Shown: piece after piece, positions 1-7,893 of the stretch
Layout of the letters: each line of letters begins with the position of its first letter
Numbering within the stretch: position 1 is the stretch's first letter
Assembly: GCA_937884735.1 (NCBI GenBank)
Contig: CAKZYI010000753.1
Location: 1-15,697 of the forward strand
Reading direction: 5' to 3'
Length of the DNA stretch: 15,697 nt
Source: an uncultured Pleurocapsa sp.
GTDB lineage: Bacteria; Cyanobacteriota; Cyanobacteriia; Cyanobacteriales; Xenococcaceae
Notes under the pieces: model-generated
Seen by the model: the letters and a program-made list of their open reading frames with translations, nothing else
What the model was told of the DNA's origin: nothing
Databases searched by the model: none
Position numbers and translations under genes: made by a program

Positions 1-907
1 GGCGATCGCTTTTTTAAGCAGATGAACGTATATTTCTAAAGCCAATAATGACTGGGTGAAACCAGAATCAATTTCTTTGGTAATCACTCGCAAGTCACCT
101 GAAAGTTCAGAAACTCCTAGTAAGCCAGATTCCTGATTGAGTATACGATTTACATCTTCCAGGCTTAAGCCATATTCTTGCATCATGTAAATTAATATCT
201 GTGGATCGATCGAACCACTACGAGTCCCCATCATCAATCCTTCAAGGGGAGAAAATCCCATAGTAGTATCAATACAAATCCCATCTTTAATTGCAGCCAA
301 AGAACAACCATTCCCTAAATGACAAGTGACAATCTTGAGAGATTCAAAAGGCTGCTGCAAAATTTGAGCGCAACGAGAAGCACAGTATTGATGAGAAATA
401 CCATGAAAACCATAACGCTGTATTCCTTTTCCATAATACTTGTAGGGTAGAGGACAAACTTTAGCCACAGGAGGCATTTGACTGTGAAAAGCCGTATCAA
501 ACACCGCTACCTGGGACACATTTGGCAGTGTTTTTTCTATTGTTTTGATACCTTCTAAATGTGCGGGGTTGTGGTTAGGTGCCAAGGGAATTAGATCGGC
601 GATCGCTTTTTTTACATCATCGTCAATTAAGGTAGGTTGGCTATATTTTGTCCCACCATGCACCACACGATGCCCAACAATATTTATATCCTCAAAGTGT
701 TGTTAAGCCAGTTTCCTTAGCTATTACCTCAATCTTTATTTTTATATCCTTACTTTTGACTGTCAAAACCCCTTTTTTTTGAGCCACTGTCCAATCGAGA
801 TTAGCTGACCACAGAGGTTCTAAAGGAGTATCTGGTATAGATCCTTTAAAATCGTACAAACAGCTTTTTTGGCTACTAGAACCCGCGTTCAGAACTAAAA
901 TAATCAT
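1..907 (-). pseudogene. ackA: Acetate kinase, frame-disrupted and cut by the window edge
   Basis: Acetate kinase converts acetyl phosphate and ADP to acetate and ATP in the cytoplasm. The first 71 codons (907 to 692) begin with the family signature ILVLNAGSSS (Asn7) and stop at a TGA at 694-692. The rest continues one base over, open from about 702 to the window edge. It contains GHRVVHGG (about 675-652), FDTAFH (about 500-484), CHLGNGCSL, MGFSPLEGLMMGTRSGS and an HLLKKAIA end at position 1. The catalytic Asn, Arg, Asp and Arg positions known for the family are therefore all present. The shifted frame has its own stop (TAA at 705-703), so the break lies within about 705-692. The GHR arginine falls near residue 80, against Arg91 in Methanosarcina AckA and, as I recall, later still in cyanobacteria, so some residues appear to be missing. 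The family assignment is firm. Whether this is a true pseudogene, a sequencing error or a recoded gene is open. Confidence 0.9.
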
Positions 908-1035
908 TGTTAGTTGTTTTTAAAAAATTATCATCTTGTTTGATTTTTTCATTTTTATATTTAAATTAAAATTGGTAATAATATATATAATTCAATACAT
1001 TAAGCAATCTTTATTGCCAAAAAAGCACACTATAA

Positions 1036-1614
1036 TTAATAATTTTCTCTAATATTTTCCTTAGCTTTGCTGACAGTATCCCTAATTCTTTTTGCTCTAG
1101 TTTCGGTCTTTTTAGCATTTTTAATCCATTCTAAAATGCCTTTTTTAGCAGATCGAGGAAAAGCATTCCAGTTCTCCAAAGCCATTTGATTGCCTGAGAA
1201 AGCTAACTGAAGATCTCTGGGTATAATTAAAGCCTCAACATCATCCAAAAACGACCAAGAACCATCTTGCTTTGCTAGTTCTATTTTTTCTATTCCTGCT
1301 GGGTGTAATAATTTTGCTTGTTCTAGCTTGGCTACATATTCTTTGTTTACTTTTGACCAATTGCTACCCTGCTTTCTGGGGGAAATATAGAGCATAGTCC
1401 TAATCTCATCTAATTTTCGAGGCAAACTATCAATCCAACCAAAACAAAGACATTCTTGGACGATATCTGTATAAGAGAGATAGTACTTGCTTATTTTTTT
1501 GTAAGTAACTAACCATACTCCTTTTTCTTGAAAATGATTGTCCTGTAACCATTTCCTTAGATCGCTGCGGCTTTTTACTTCGACTTGTTGAATATCTTTG
1601 AGTAATTTTGCCAT
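1036..1614 (-). CDS. YdeI/OmpD-associated (OmdA) family protein
   Basis: This is a member of the YdeI/OmdA family, annotated in other bacteria as bacteriocin-protection or OmpD-associated proteins; the biochemical role is unknown. Family hallmarks are CFGWIDSLPRKLDE, SPRKQGSNWSKVN, HPAGIEKIELAKQDGSW and a basic C-terminal helix, WIKNAKKTETRAKRI. I place the start at the ATG at 1614 (MAKLLKDIQQVEV, 192 aa). The frame is open to an upstream ATG at 1686, but the extra 24 codons are encoded largely by a dispersed inverted repeat (1642-1672) and look unlike the family. No signal peptide is visible. It lies between xfp and ackA on the same strand, 93 bp or more from xfp, so co-transcription is possible. 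A functional link to acetyl phosphate metabolism is not supported by anything in the sequence. Confidence 0.85.
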   Translation of the reverse strand: MAKLLKDIQQVEVKSRSDLRKWLQDNHFQEKGVWLVTYKKISKYYLSYTDIVQECLCFGWIDSLPRKLDEIRTMLYISPRKQGSNWSKVNKEYVAKLEQAKLLHPAGIEKIELAKQDGSWSFLDDVEALIIPRDLQLAFSGNQMALENWNAFPRSAKKGILEWIKNAKKTETRAKRIRDTVSKAKENIRENY

Positions 1615-1641
1615 CAAAATACGTGCTTCTAGACTATAAAA

Positions 1642-1672
1642 TTGTAAAGGCGAATTGACTTCGCCCCTACAA
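1642..1672. repeat. Small dispersed inverted repeat (TTGTA..GGCGAA type)
   Basis: Arms TTGTAAAGGCGAA (1642-1654) and TTCGCCCCTACAA (1660-1672) pair at 11 of 13 positions around a 5-nt loop. Palindromes of this kind (TGTAGGGGCGAA...) are familiar as scattered intergenic repeats in cyanobacteria. Its position just upstream of the YdeI-family gene argues against the longer start of that gene at 1686. Confidence 0.65.
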
Positions 1673-1779
1673 AAAATATCTATCACATTCCAAGTTTCAA
1701 ATAGTATTAGGAATCACAAGCATCAGAAAGATATAAATTATCCATTTACTTCAATCTATTTGCTTCATTCTCTACCCTT

Positions 1780-4191
1780 TTAAAATTGCCATTTCCAATT
1801 AACCACTTCAGGCTTATCCATACCTTGTTCGTGAGCATAGTTGAGATTATCAATAATCTCGTTTCTCATTCTTTCTCTGACATATACGGCTTTAGAACCA
1901 AGTTTGGGTACGCGATCTATGACATCGATTACCAAATTAAAGCGATCAATTTGATTGAGTATGGCTAATTCCAAAGGTGTATTAATATTTCCTTCTTCCT
2001 TATAGCCTCTGACATGGATGCGTTCTTGTTTAGTACGACGATAAGCCAACTTGTGAATTAACCTGGGATATCCGTGGAAGTTAAAGATGACTGGCTTATC
2101 AGGAGTAAACAAAATATCAAATTCTTTATTAGATAATCCATGGGGGTGTTCTCCTTCTGACTGTAATTTGTACAAATCGACTACATTAATAAACCTAACT
2201 TTGAGTTCGGGAAATTCTTCCCGCAGAATTGCTGTGGCGGCTAAAGACTCCATAGTCGGAATATCTCCGCAGCAAGCCATAATCACATCAGGCTCATCAG
2301 CTTCTTTGCCACAGTCATCGTTACTCGCCCATTCCCAAATACCACTACCCTTAGTACAGTGTTTTATCGCCTCATCCATTGTTAGATATTGGAGGTGATT
2401 TTGTTTGTCGGCAACGATAACGTTGATATAATCTTTACTCCGCAAACAGTGATCTGCTACAGATAGCAAACAGTTAGCATCAGGGGGAAAATAAATTCTG
2501 GTAACATCGGCACTTTTATTCGTTACCAAATCCACAAAACCTGGATCTTGATGGGAAAAACCATTGTGATCCTGTCTCCAAACCAAAGAAGACAGCATCA
2601 GGTTAAGAGAAGAAACAGGAGCGCGCCAAGGAACGTGTTTTTTGCAAATATCTAACCATTTGGCATGCTGGTTAAACATTGAATCAATCACATGGACAAA
2701 TGCTTCATAGCTATGAAGAAAGCCATGCCTACCCGTTAGTAAATAAGTTTCTAGCCACCCTTCAAGGGTATGTTCGCTCAACATCTCCATTACCCTACCA
2801 TCGGGAGACAATTGACCACCATCTTCATCTTCTGGCAAGTAATCCGCCATCCAGGTTTTCTTGGTTACTTCGTAAATATCTTGTAGGCGGTTAGAAGCAG
2901 TTTCATCAGGACCAAAAACGCGAAAGTTCGTCATATTTTGTTCCATGACATCCCGCAGAAATTTGCCCAATACTCTAGTGTTTTCTACTTCCACTATTCC
3001 AGGCTTGTCCATTGCCACTTCATAGTCGGCAAAGTTGGGTAATTTTAAATCTTTTCTGAGCAAACCACCGTTAGCGATGGGATTGGCACCCATGCGTTTA
3101 GTCCCAAGGGGTGCTAACTCTTTTAACTCAGGAATTAAAGTACCATTCTCGTCAAACAGTTCTTCTGGCTTGTAACCCTTCATCCACTGTTCTAAAAGCT
3201 TTACATGTTCGGGATTAGAATGCATTCCCCCCATTGGTACTTGATGCGATCGCCAAAAGCCTTCAACCTTGTGCCCATCTACTTCTTGAGGCCCTGTCCA
3301 GCCTTTAGGAGTACGCAGAATAATCATTGGCCAACGAGGACGAAAAGCCTTATATTTGGTACGAGCTTCTTCTTGATATTCCCGAATCCTAATTACACAC
3401 TCTTCCATGACCGCTGCCATTTTTTGGTGCATGGTTTCGGGGTCTGAACCTTCAACAATGTAAGGAGTATAGCCATAGCCTTGAAATAGACTTTCTAATT
3501 CTTCTGGGCTAATACGAGCCAGAATTGTCGGGTTAGCAATTTTGTAACCATTGAGATTCAGAATTGGCAATACTGCCCCATCGCGAATAGGATTGAGGAA
3601 TTTATTGGAATGCCATGCCGTTGCTAACGGGCCTGTTTCTGCTTCTCCATCCCCCACAACACAGGCGGCAATTAAGTCGGGATTGTCATACACTGCGCCA
3701 AAAGCATGGGATACACTGTAGCCCAATTCTCCCCCTTCGTGGATCGAACCAGGGGTTTCAGGGGTGCAATGACTGCCAATATAGCCAGGAAAAGAGAACT
3801 GTATAAAGAACTTCTGCATCCCCTCTGCATCTTCGCTCTTGTCGGGATAGACTTCGGAATACGTCCCTTCCAAATATACGGGTGCTAATACTCCTGGTGC
3901 GCCGTGTCCTGGCCCAGCAATAAAGATAGAATTGAGATGATATTTTTTGATTAAACGATTGAGATGAACATAAGTAAAACTCAGAGCAGGAGATGAACCC
4001 CAATGTCCTAGTAAACGTTGTTTGATGTGTTCTGATTTTAAAGGTTCTTTGAGTAGAGGATTATCCCGCAGGTATATCATGCCAACGGCGAGATAGTTAC
4101 AGGCACGCCAATACGCATCAATCTTGCTTAATTCTTCTGGATTTAAAGCATCATTTACAAAATTTTCTGGGGAAGATAAAGCTTGAACCAT
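1780..4191 (-). CDS. xfp: Phosphoketolase (xylulose-5-P / fructose-6-P)
   Basis: A thiamine-diphosphate enzyme that cleaves xylulose 5-phosphate (and often fructose 6-phosphate) with phosphate to give acetyl phosphate plus glyceraldehyde 3-phosphate (or erythrose 4-phosphate). It acts in the cytoplasm. The 803 residues match the usual length of about 800. Visible motifs in order are GHWGSSP (residues 62-68), GPGHGAPG (93-100), EGGELGYSVSHAFGA (152-166) and the TPP/Mg motif GDGEAETGPLATAWHSNKFLNP-type (180-201). The later half includes the conserved SHQDPGF and CCGDIPT segments. His63 and His96 correspond to active-site histidines of the family. The start ATG at 4191 is preceded by CGAGGAG about 13 nt upstream, a plausible though distant ribosome site. 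The frame is intact throughout. The expected partner, acetate kinase, lies downstream on the same strand but is disrupted. Xylulose versus fructose specificity cannot be read from sequence. Confidence 0.97.
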   Translation of the reverse strand: MVQALSSPENFVNDALNPEELSKIDAYWRACNYLAVGMIYLRDNPLLKEPLKSEHIKQRLLGHWGSSPALSFTYVHLNRLIKKYHLNSIFIAGPGHGAPGVLAPVYLEGTYSEVYPDKSEDAEGMQKFFIQFSFPGYIGSHCTPETPGSIHEGGELGYSVSHAFGAVYDNPDLIAACVVGDGEAETGPLATAWHSNKFLNPIRDGAVLPILNLNGYKIANPTILARISPEELESLFQGYGYTPYIVEGSDPETMHQKMAAVMEECVIRIREYQEEARTKYKAFRPRWPMIILRTPKGWTGPQEVDGHKVEGFWRSHQVPMGGMHSNPEHVKLLEQWMKGYKPEELFDENGTLIPELKELAPLGTKRMGANPIANGGLLRKDLKLPNFADYEVAMDKPGIVEVENTRVLGKFLRDVMEQNMTNFRVFGPDETASNRLQDIYEVTKKTWMADYLPEDEDGGQLSPDGRVMEMLSEHTLEGWLETYLLTGRHGFLHSYEAFVHVIDSMFNQHAKWLDICKKHVPWRAPVSSLNLMLSSLVWRQDHNGFSHQDPGFVDLVTNKSADVTRIYFPPDANCLLSVADHCLRSKDYINVIVADKQNHLQYLTMDEAIKHCTKGSGIWEWASNDDCGKEADEPDVIMACCGDIPTMESLAATAILREEFPELKVRFINVVDLYKLQSEGEHPHGLSNKEFDILFTPDKPVIFNFHGYPRLIHKLAYRRTKQERIHVRGYKEEGNINTPLELAILNQIDRFNLVIDVIDRVPKLGSKAVYVRERMRNEIIDNLNYAHEQGMDKPEVVNWKWQF

Positions 4192-4617
4192 GATCTGTTA
4201 CTTGCTCCTCGTGAATTTTGAGTAAGATAATGAATCTATGAAATCTAACTGTTGTCGTTTTATGTTGCCAACCACAGCATTGAAGACATTAGGTTTAGTC
4301 AGCTATTGGATATTTAATAATCAAAGACGAACAATGATATTTTTTCATCCTAATGTCAAATGGCCAATCAAAAAGCAGTCTGGAATACACTTCATTTAGA
4401 GTTTTTTAGATAGCTTTGTAAGGTTTGAGATTTACTTGTTATCTTTACCCCTTGATATTTTTCCTACCTGTTAATTCTTGGTAACACGACAATAGTGTCG
4501 CCTTGTTTACCTGTGCAAGCAGAAATTAAATTCGTTGCTTATTTTCAATATATCTTTTTTAAATAAAAGTTGTTCAAAAGAAAAATGAGAATATTCTCAT
4601 GATTTGGCAAATGTTGA
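4192..4617. other. Gene-free region upstream of xfp
   Basis: No convincing coding frame or RNA gene is visible. It should contain the xfp promoter on the minus strand, but I see no strong -35/-10 pair. The one clear structure is a perfect 16-bp dyad, ATGAGAATATTCTCAT, at 4585-4600, just before the first copy of the double-hairpin repeat. Confidence 0.6.
4585..4600. promoter_or_regulatory. Perfect 16-bp dyad (possible operator)
   Basis: ATGAGAATATTCTCAT reads identically on both strands. It has no loop or T-run, so it is more like a dimeric protein binding site than a terminator. It lies about 390 bp upstream of xfp and 21 bp before repeat copy 1. No function can be assigned; it may equally belong to the repeat insertion site. 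Confidence 0.35.
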
Positions 4618-4620
4618 TAT

Positions 4621-4770
4621 AGCCCCCTAAATCCCCCAATTCTGGGGGACTTTTAATTTAACTTCTCAACCAACATTATAAAGAAGCAAATTAAAGCGAT
4701 CGCATTTCCGACAAATCAACATGTAACACTATTTAATTGTTCCCCCCAGAGTTGGGGGGCTAGGGGGGCA
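4621..4770. repeat. Double-hairpin repeat, copy 1 (MITE-like)
   Basis: A non-coding element of about 150 bp. Its left end GCCCCCTAAATCCCCCA and right end TGGGGGGCTAGGGGGGC are imperfect inverted repeats of each other over about 30 bp. Each end also folds on its own: TCCCCCA/TGGGGGA (4632-4638 with 4643-4649) and CCCCCCA/TGGGGGG (4742-4748 with 4753-4759), each with a 4-nt loop. The AT-rich middle carries a HIP1 octamer in AAAGCGATCGCATTTCCG. It encodes nothing, so any movement would depend on a protein supplied in trans. Confidence 0.8.
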
Positions 4771-4790
4771 AAATAATGTCAATGGTAAAT

Positions 4791-4940
4791 GCCCACTAAA
4801 TCCCCCAAGAGTGGGGGACATTTAGATTAGCATCTCAGCTAACAATTAAAAGAAAAGGATTAAACGGATCGCATTTTCCATTAATTGACATCAAACACTA
4901 TTTAATCTGTTCACCCCAAAGTTGAGGGGCTAGGGGGGCA
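4791..4940. repeat. Double-hairpin repeat, copy 2 (diverged)
   Basis: Same orientation and length as copy 1, 20 bp further on. Left hairpin TCCCCCA...TGGGGGA; right end CACCCCAAAGTTGAGGGGCTAGGGGGGC. The middle is more diverged and its HIP1 site has decayed to CGGATCGC. The right end overlaps the 3' end of the DUF559 gene and supplies its TAG stop. Confidence 0.78.
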
Positions 4941-5298
4941 AAATAGTTTGCTTAATCTCTACTAAAACTTCAGGCAAATTATTCAATACCTGTTCATTTC
5001 TAAATCTCAAAACAGTATAACCATGTTCCTCCAACTTAGAAGTTCTAGCGCGATCGCGATCAGTTTGATAATTATGAATTTCCCCATCGACTTCTATCAC
5101 TAACTTACAAGCAGGACAATAAAAATCTAAAATGAAACTTCCTACAGGATGCTGACGACGAAATTTTAATCCTGCGAGCTGTTTACCCTTCAAAGCTGAC
5201 CACAAATGCGCTTCTGCGGAAGTCATATTCTTTCTTAATCTACGTGCAGCTTCTTCTATTTCTGGAGTTGTCCTACGAATTCTAGGCTTACGGCTCAT
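4930..5298 (-). CDS. DUF559 endonuclease-like protein, flanked by repeats
   Basis: A 122-residue DUF559 protein, a family with the PD-(D/E)xK/Vsr-like nuclease fold. The family core is clear: an N-terminal helical part with MTSAEAHLWSALKG (25-38), GLKFRRQHPVGSFILDFYC (43-61), then KLVIEVDGEIH (65-75) and YTVLRFRNEQVL (94-105). Asp58, Glu69 and Asp71 are the expected metal-binding acids. Length is normal for the family. The gene is bracketed by repeats in direct orientation: copy 3 starts 26 bp upstream of its ATG, and its last codons (ILPP-stop) lie inside the right end of copy 2. The family is often annotated as a DNA endonuclease but its natural target is not known to me. A role in repeat mobility is my inference from position only. 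Confidence 0.88.
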   Translation of the reverse strand: MSRKPRIRRTTPEIEEAARRLRKNMTSAEAHLWSALKGKQLAGLKFRRQHPVGSFILDFYCPACKLVIEVDGEIHNYQTDRDRARTSKLEEHGYTVLRFRNEQVLNNLPEVLVEIKQTILPP

Positions 5299-5324
5299 GA
5301 TTTATCTGGCGATTTACTAATATA

Positions 5325-5473
5325 GCCCCCTAAATCTCCCAAACATAGAGGACTTGTAATTTAACTTCTCAACCAACAATTAAAAAAAGTGGATTAAAGC
5401 GATCGCATTTCCGACAAATCAACATTAATCATCATTCAATTGTTCCCCCCAGAGTTGGGGGGCTAGGGGGAAG
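5325..5473. repeat. Double-hairpin repeat, copy 3
   Basis: Very close to copy 1 through the middle, sharing ACTTCTCAACCAACA, ATTAAAGCGATCGCATTTCC and TTGTTCCCCCCAGAGTTGGG. Its left hairpin has decayed (CTCCCAAACATAGAG) and its right end is altered to GGGGGAAGC. Direct orientation relative to copies 1 and 2. It lies just upstream of the DUF559 start, so it may contain or displace that gene's promoter. Confidence 0.8.
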
Positions 5474-5498
5474 CAAAGCATAGCGACTTGTTGATATA

Positions 5499-5590
5499 GC
5501 CCCCTAAATCCCCCAAGCGTGGGGGACTTTTAGTTTAACTTCTCAACCAATAGTGACTAAAGCGATCGCATTTTTTTATTAATCAAAACA
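5499..5590. repeat. Double-hairpin repeat, copy 4 (right end missing)
   Basis: It begins GCCCCCTAAATCCCCCAAGCGTGGGGGA and follows the shared core up to the HIP1 site AAAGCGATCGCATTT, then diverges near 5585 with no right hairpin. The preceding TGTTGATATA matches the flank of copy 1, so the true element may begin a few bases further left. Only 25 bp separate it from copy 3. The rest of this gap, up to 5643, shows nothing else. Confidence 0.7.
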
Positions 5591-5643
5591 AAATGCCGTT
5601 GAACTATCTCCTTATAAAATTAAAATAGACAATTGCATATCTT

Positions 5644-7647
5644 TTACTTTCGATCTACTATTATTTCCAGATGATTGCCTTCCCAGATTACAGGAAATTC
5701 TGGCGAAACTACCAAAGTTTTGCTCTGAAAATCAGTACCACAAGCAAAATAATTGCCATCCAAACCTTCTATGAGACTAGTTCCATACAAACCAGTATTT
5801 TCACTACCTTGAACTACTGGTTTTTCGGAAACTGGTTCAAAAGGACCAGTAATTTTATCTGACGTGTACCAGTATAAAGAAGATTCAGTAAGCCTTTCTC
5901 TACCTACTTTTTTAATCCACTTTGGATTGAGGTGCTGGACTCCAGTAGAAAAGAATAGATTATATTTACCATTACGATAAATTATTTGAGGTCTTTCTAA
6001 TTCTGCATAAATAGACTCTTGAGGATTATTTTTATCTAGCAACGGTACGAGAACTGGTGGCAATAATTTGTAATCACCGTCAATTCGATCTGCAACGGCT
6101 TGACCAATGCAGCCTTTATTAAATAAATCTTCTCCTTTTAAGGATGTCGTCAGGAACATTTAGTATTTCCCTGAATTAGGATCTTTGACAATGTAAGGAT
6201 CTCTCCAGGGAACGTGCTGTACTTTCTTTCCTTTTAGATGGCTGCTATATGTACCATAATAATCTTCATCCAATTCTAGAAACGGAGTAGAAGAGCGTCT
6301 TTCCCAATTAATTCCATCTTTTGATGTAGCCAAACCAATCTTTTCTGTTAATATTTTCTCTGATGAAGCAGCAGAATAAAATAAGTAATAATTGTTATTT
6401 TCTTTATAGATGCTACCTGCTAAGATTCTACCGCTTTCCCATTCACGGTCGATAATAGGCTCAAGTATTACACCTTGATATTGCCATTGTTTAAAGTCTG
6501 TCGAAGTTGCCATTGCCATTTCTCCTACAGACCAAAAAGGATAAGCTTTAGCACTACCACCTAAATATAAGAGACGATAAACATTATCATCTTTGAATAG
6601 CATTGCGTCCCAAACATTATATCCGTTATTTATTTTTGGATAATAACCAGCTTTAATAGCTTCATTTAGTTTTTTTATCTGATATCTAGGCTCAATCCAA
6701 TCGGGATTTAGTTCAACTGCTTTTTTAAAATTAATAATAGCTTCTGCTATTTTACCTTGATTTCTCAAGCAAAAAGCCAAATTGTGATAACCCACATCTA
6801 AATAAGGATTAATTTTAATGGCTTTATTTAAGTATTCGATAGCTGCTTCTGTTTTACCAGTTGCATCCATACAATTAGCAAGTCCAGACAATAAGAAAGG
6901 GTTATCAGGCTTTATTTCGAGAGCCTGTTTGTAATAGCTAATGGCTTGACCGTATTTTTTGGATCTATACAGGCAATTAGCTAATCTAAAATAAGCATCG
7001 CTGTAGTTAGGAGCTAGATCTATAGCTTTTTTGAAGCTACTGGCTGCATCGAGATATTTTTTTTGTTTTTCAAAACAGCTTCCCAAATGATAGTAGGCAC
7101 CGACATGACCATTGTCTAAAATGATAGCTTGCTGAAACTTTGGGATTGCCTCCTCATATTTTTGTAAATTATGAAGAGAAAACCCAAGATTATAGTAAGC
7201 AGTCGAAAAATTTGGATCTAACTCAATAAACCGTGTAAAAGTTTCTACTGCTGGCTCAAAGTTTTCACTTTCAATTTGAATGTGACCCAGACCAACATAA
7301 GCATCTGTGTAATCTGAATCAAGTTCTAATATTGATAAATAAAGCTTTTCAGCCTCAGAAAAGCGTTCAGATTTTAAGTATTTGAGTGCTGCCCTGTTTA
7401 AAGTCTTGACCAGATCCGTTACCAAATTGTCTAATTGTTCTGGATTTGCTTGAAGAAAAACTGATGTCCATACTGTTTCAGCTAAGTGTTCATCTCCCTG
7501 GAGCATTAACGTCAATCCAAGATGCCAATAGTTACTCAGTTCTTTAGGCTTTATTTCTATACATTTTTCGTAAATAGCAATTGATTGTTCATAAAGATCT
7601 TGTTCTAGGAACTCTGTGGCTTGATGCTGCAGTTGTAAATAATTCAT
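5644..7647 (-). pseudogene. TPR-glycoside hydrolase (GH68-like propeller), interrupted by a stop
   Basis: One continuous reading frame of 667 codons is broken by a single TAA at 6162-6160. Residues 1 to about 330 are eight or so tetratricopeptide repeats. From about 340 comes a five-bladed beta-propeller domain resembling clan GH-J, nearest by motif to GH68 (levansucrase/inulosucrase): VWDAMLF (nucleophile candidate Asp347), WRDPYIVKD (Asp483, transition-state stabiliser) and, beyond the stop, ELERPQIIYRNGKYNLFF (acid/base Glu, joined position 551) and a SDKITGPFEPV blade. The stop falls in GKY-stop-MFLTT, where such domains usually read GKYYMF, so a one-base change of a Tyr codon explains it. 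ATG follows the stop directly, so a 171-residue C-terminal piece could be reinitiated. No signal peptide is seen, which suggests a cytosolic protein. GH43 or another propeller family is an alternative assignment. Confidence 0.8.
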
Positions 7648-7893
7648 TAAAGATATGGTAAATCTATTAGCTTAAAATTAGTATTCCCCTAATTCTCCAG
7701 AAAATCATTCTAATCACGATTCCATGCGATCTAAATCACTGCTCAAACACAATTTATTACTAGCAAATAACCATAAAAAAAATATCTTTGAGTTGATATG
7801 TTTTATAGATCATTGGGGTACTTTTTAAATAGGAAAGAAAAACCTAAAACAAACACACAAAACACAAACATTTATTAATTGAAGGATATAGAC

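Noticed and set aside
315..500. A 61-codon minus-strand frame with hydrophobic residues
   Set aside because: It lies out of frame within the ackA coding sequence, whose motifs (FDTAFH, CHLGNG) run through the same bases.
1786..3888. Several open frames of 60-100 codons on the plus strand opposite xfp, and similar ones opposite or within ackA, the pilins and EF-G
   Set aside because: They are antisense or out-of-frame shadows of long, strongly conserved genes, have no ribosome sites and show no recognisable protein features.
4622..4940. Target-site duplications flanking the repeat copies
   Set aside because: Flanks are AT-rich and short matches such as ATA occur by chance; no consistent duplication was seen at all copies.
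4621..5590. Repeated units that might suggest a CRISPR array
   Set aside because: Repeats are about 150 bp long, unevenly spaced and separated by a gene; no short repeat-spacer periodicity is present.
7740..7860. Promoter for the pilin cluster
   Set aside because: A promoter must be in this area, but TTGATA at 7793 has no acceptable -10 box at a normal distance, so I do not mark one.
7879..7893. TTG start giving the first pilin five extra residues
   Set aside because: The TTG overlaps the GAAGGA ribosome site that is correctly spaced for the ATG at 7894.
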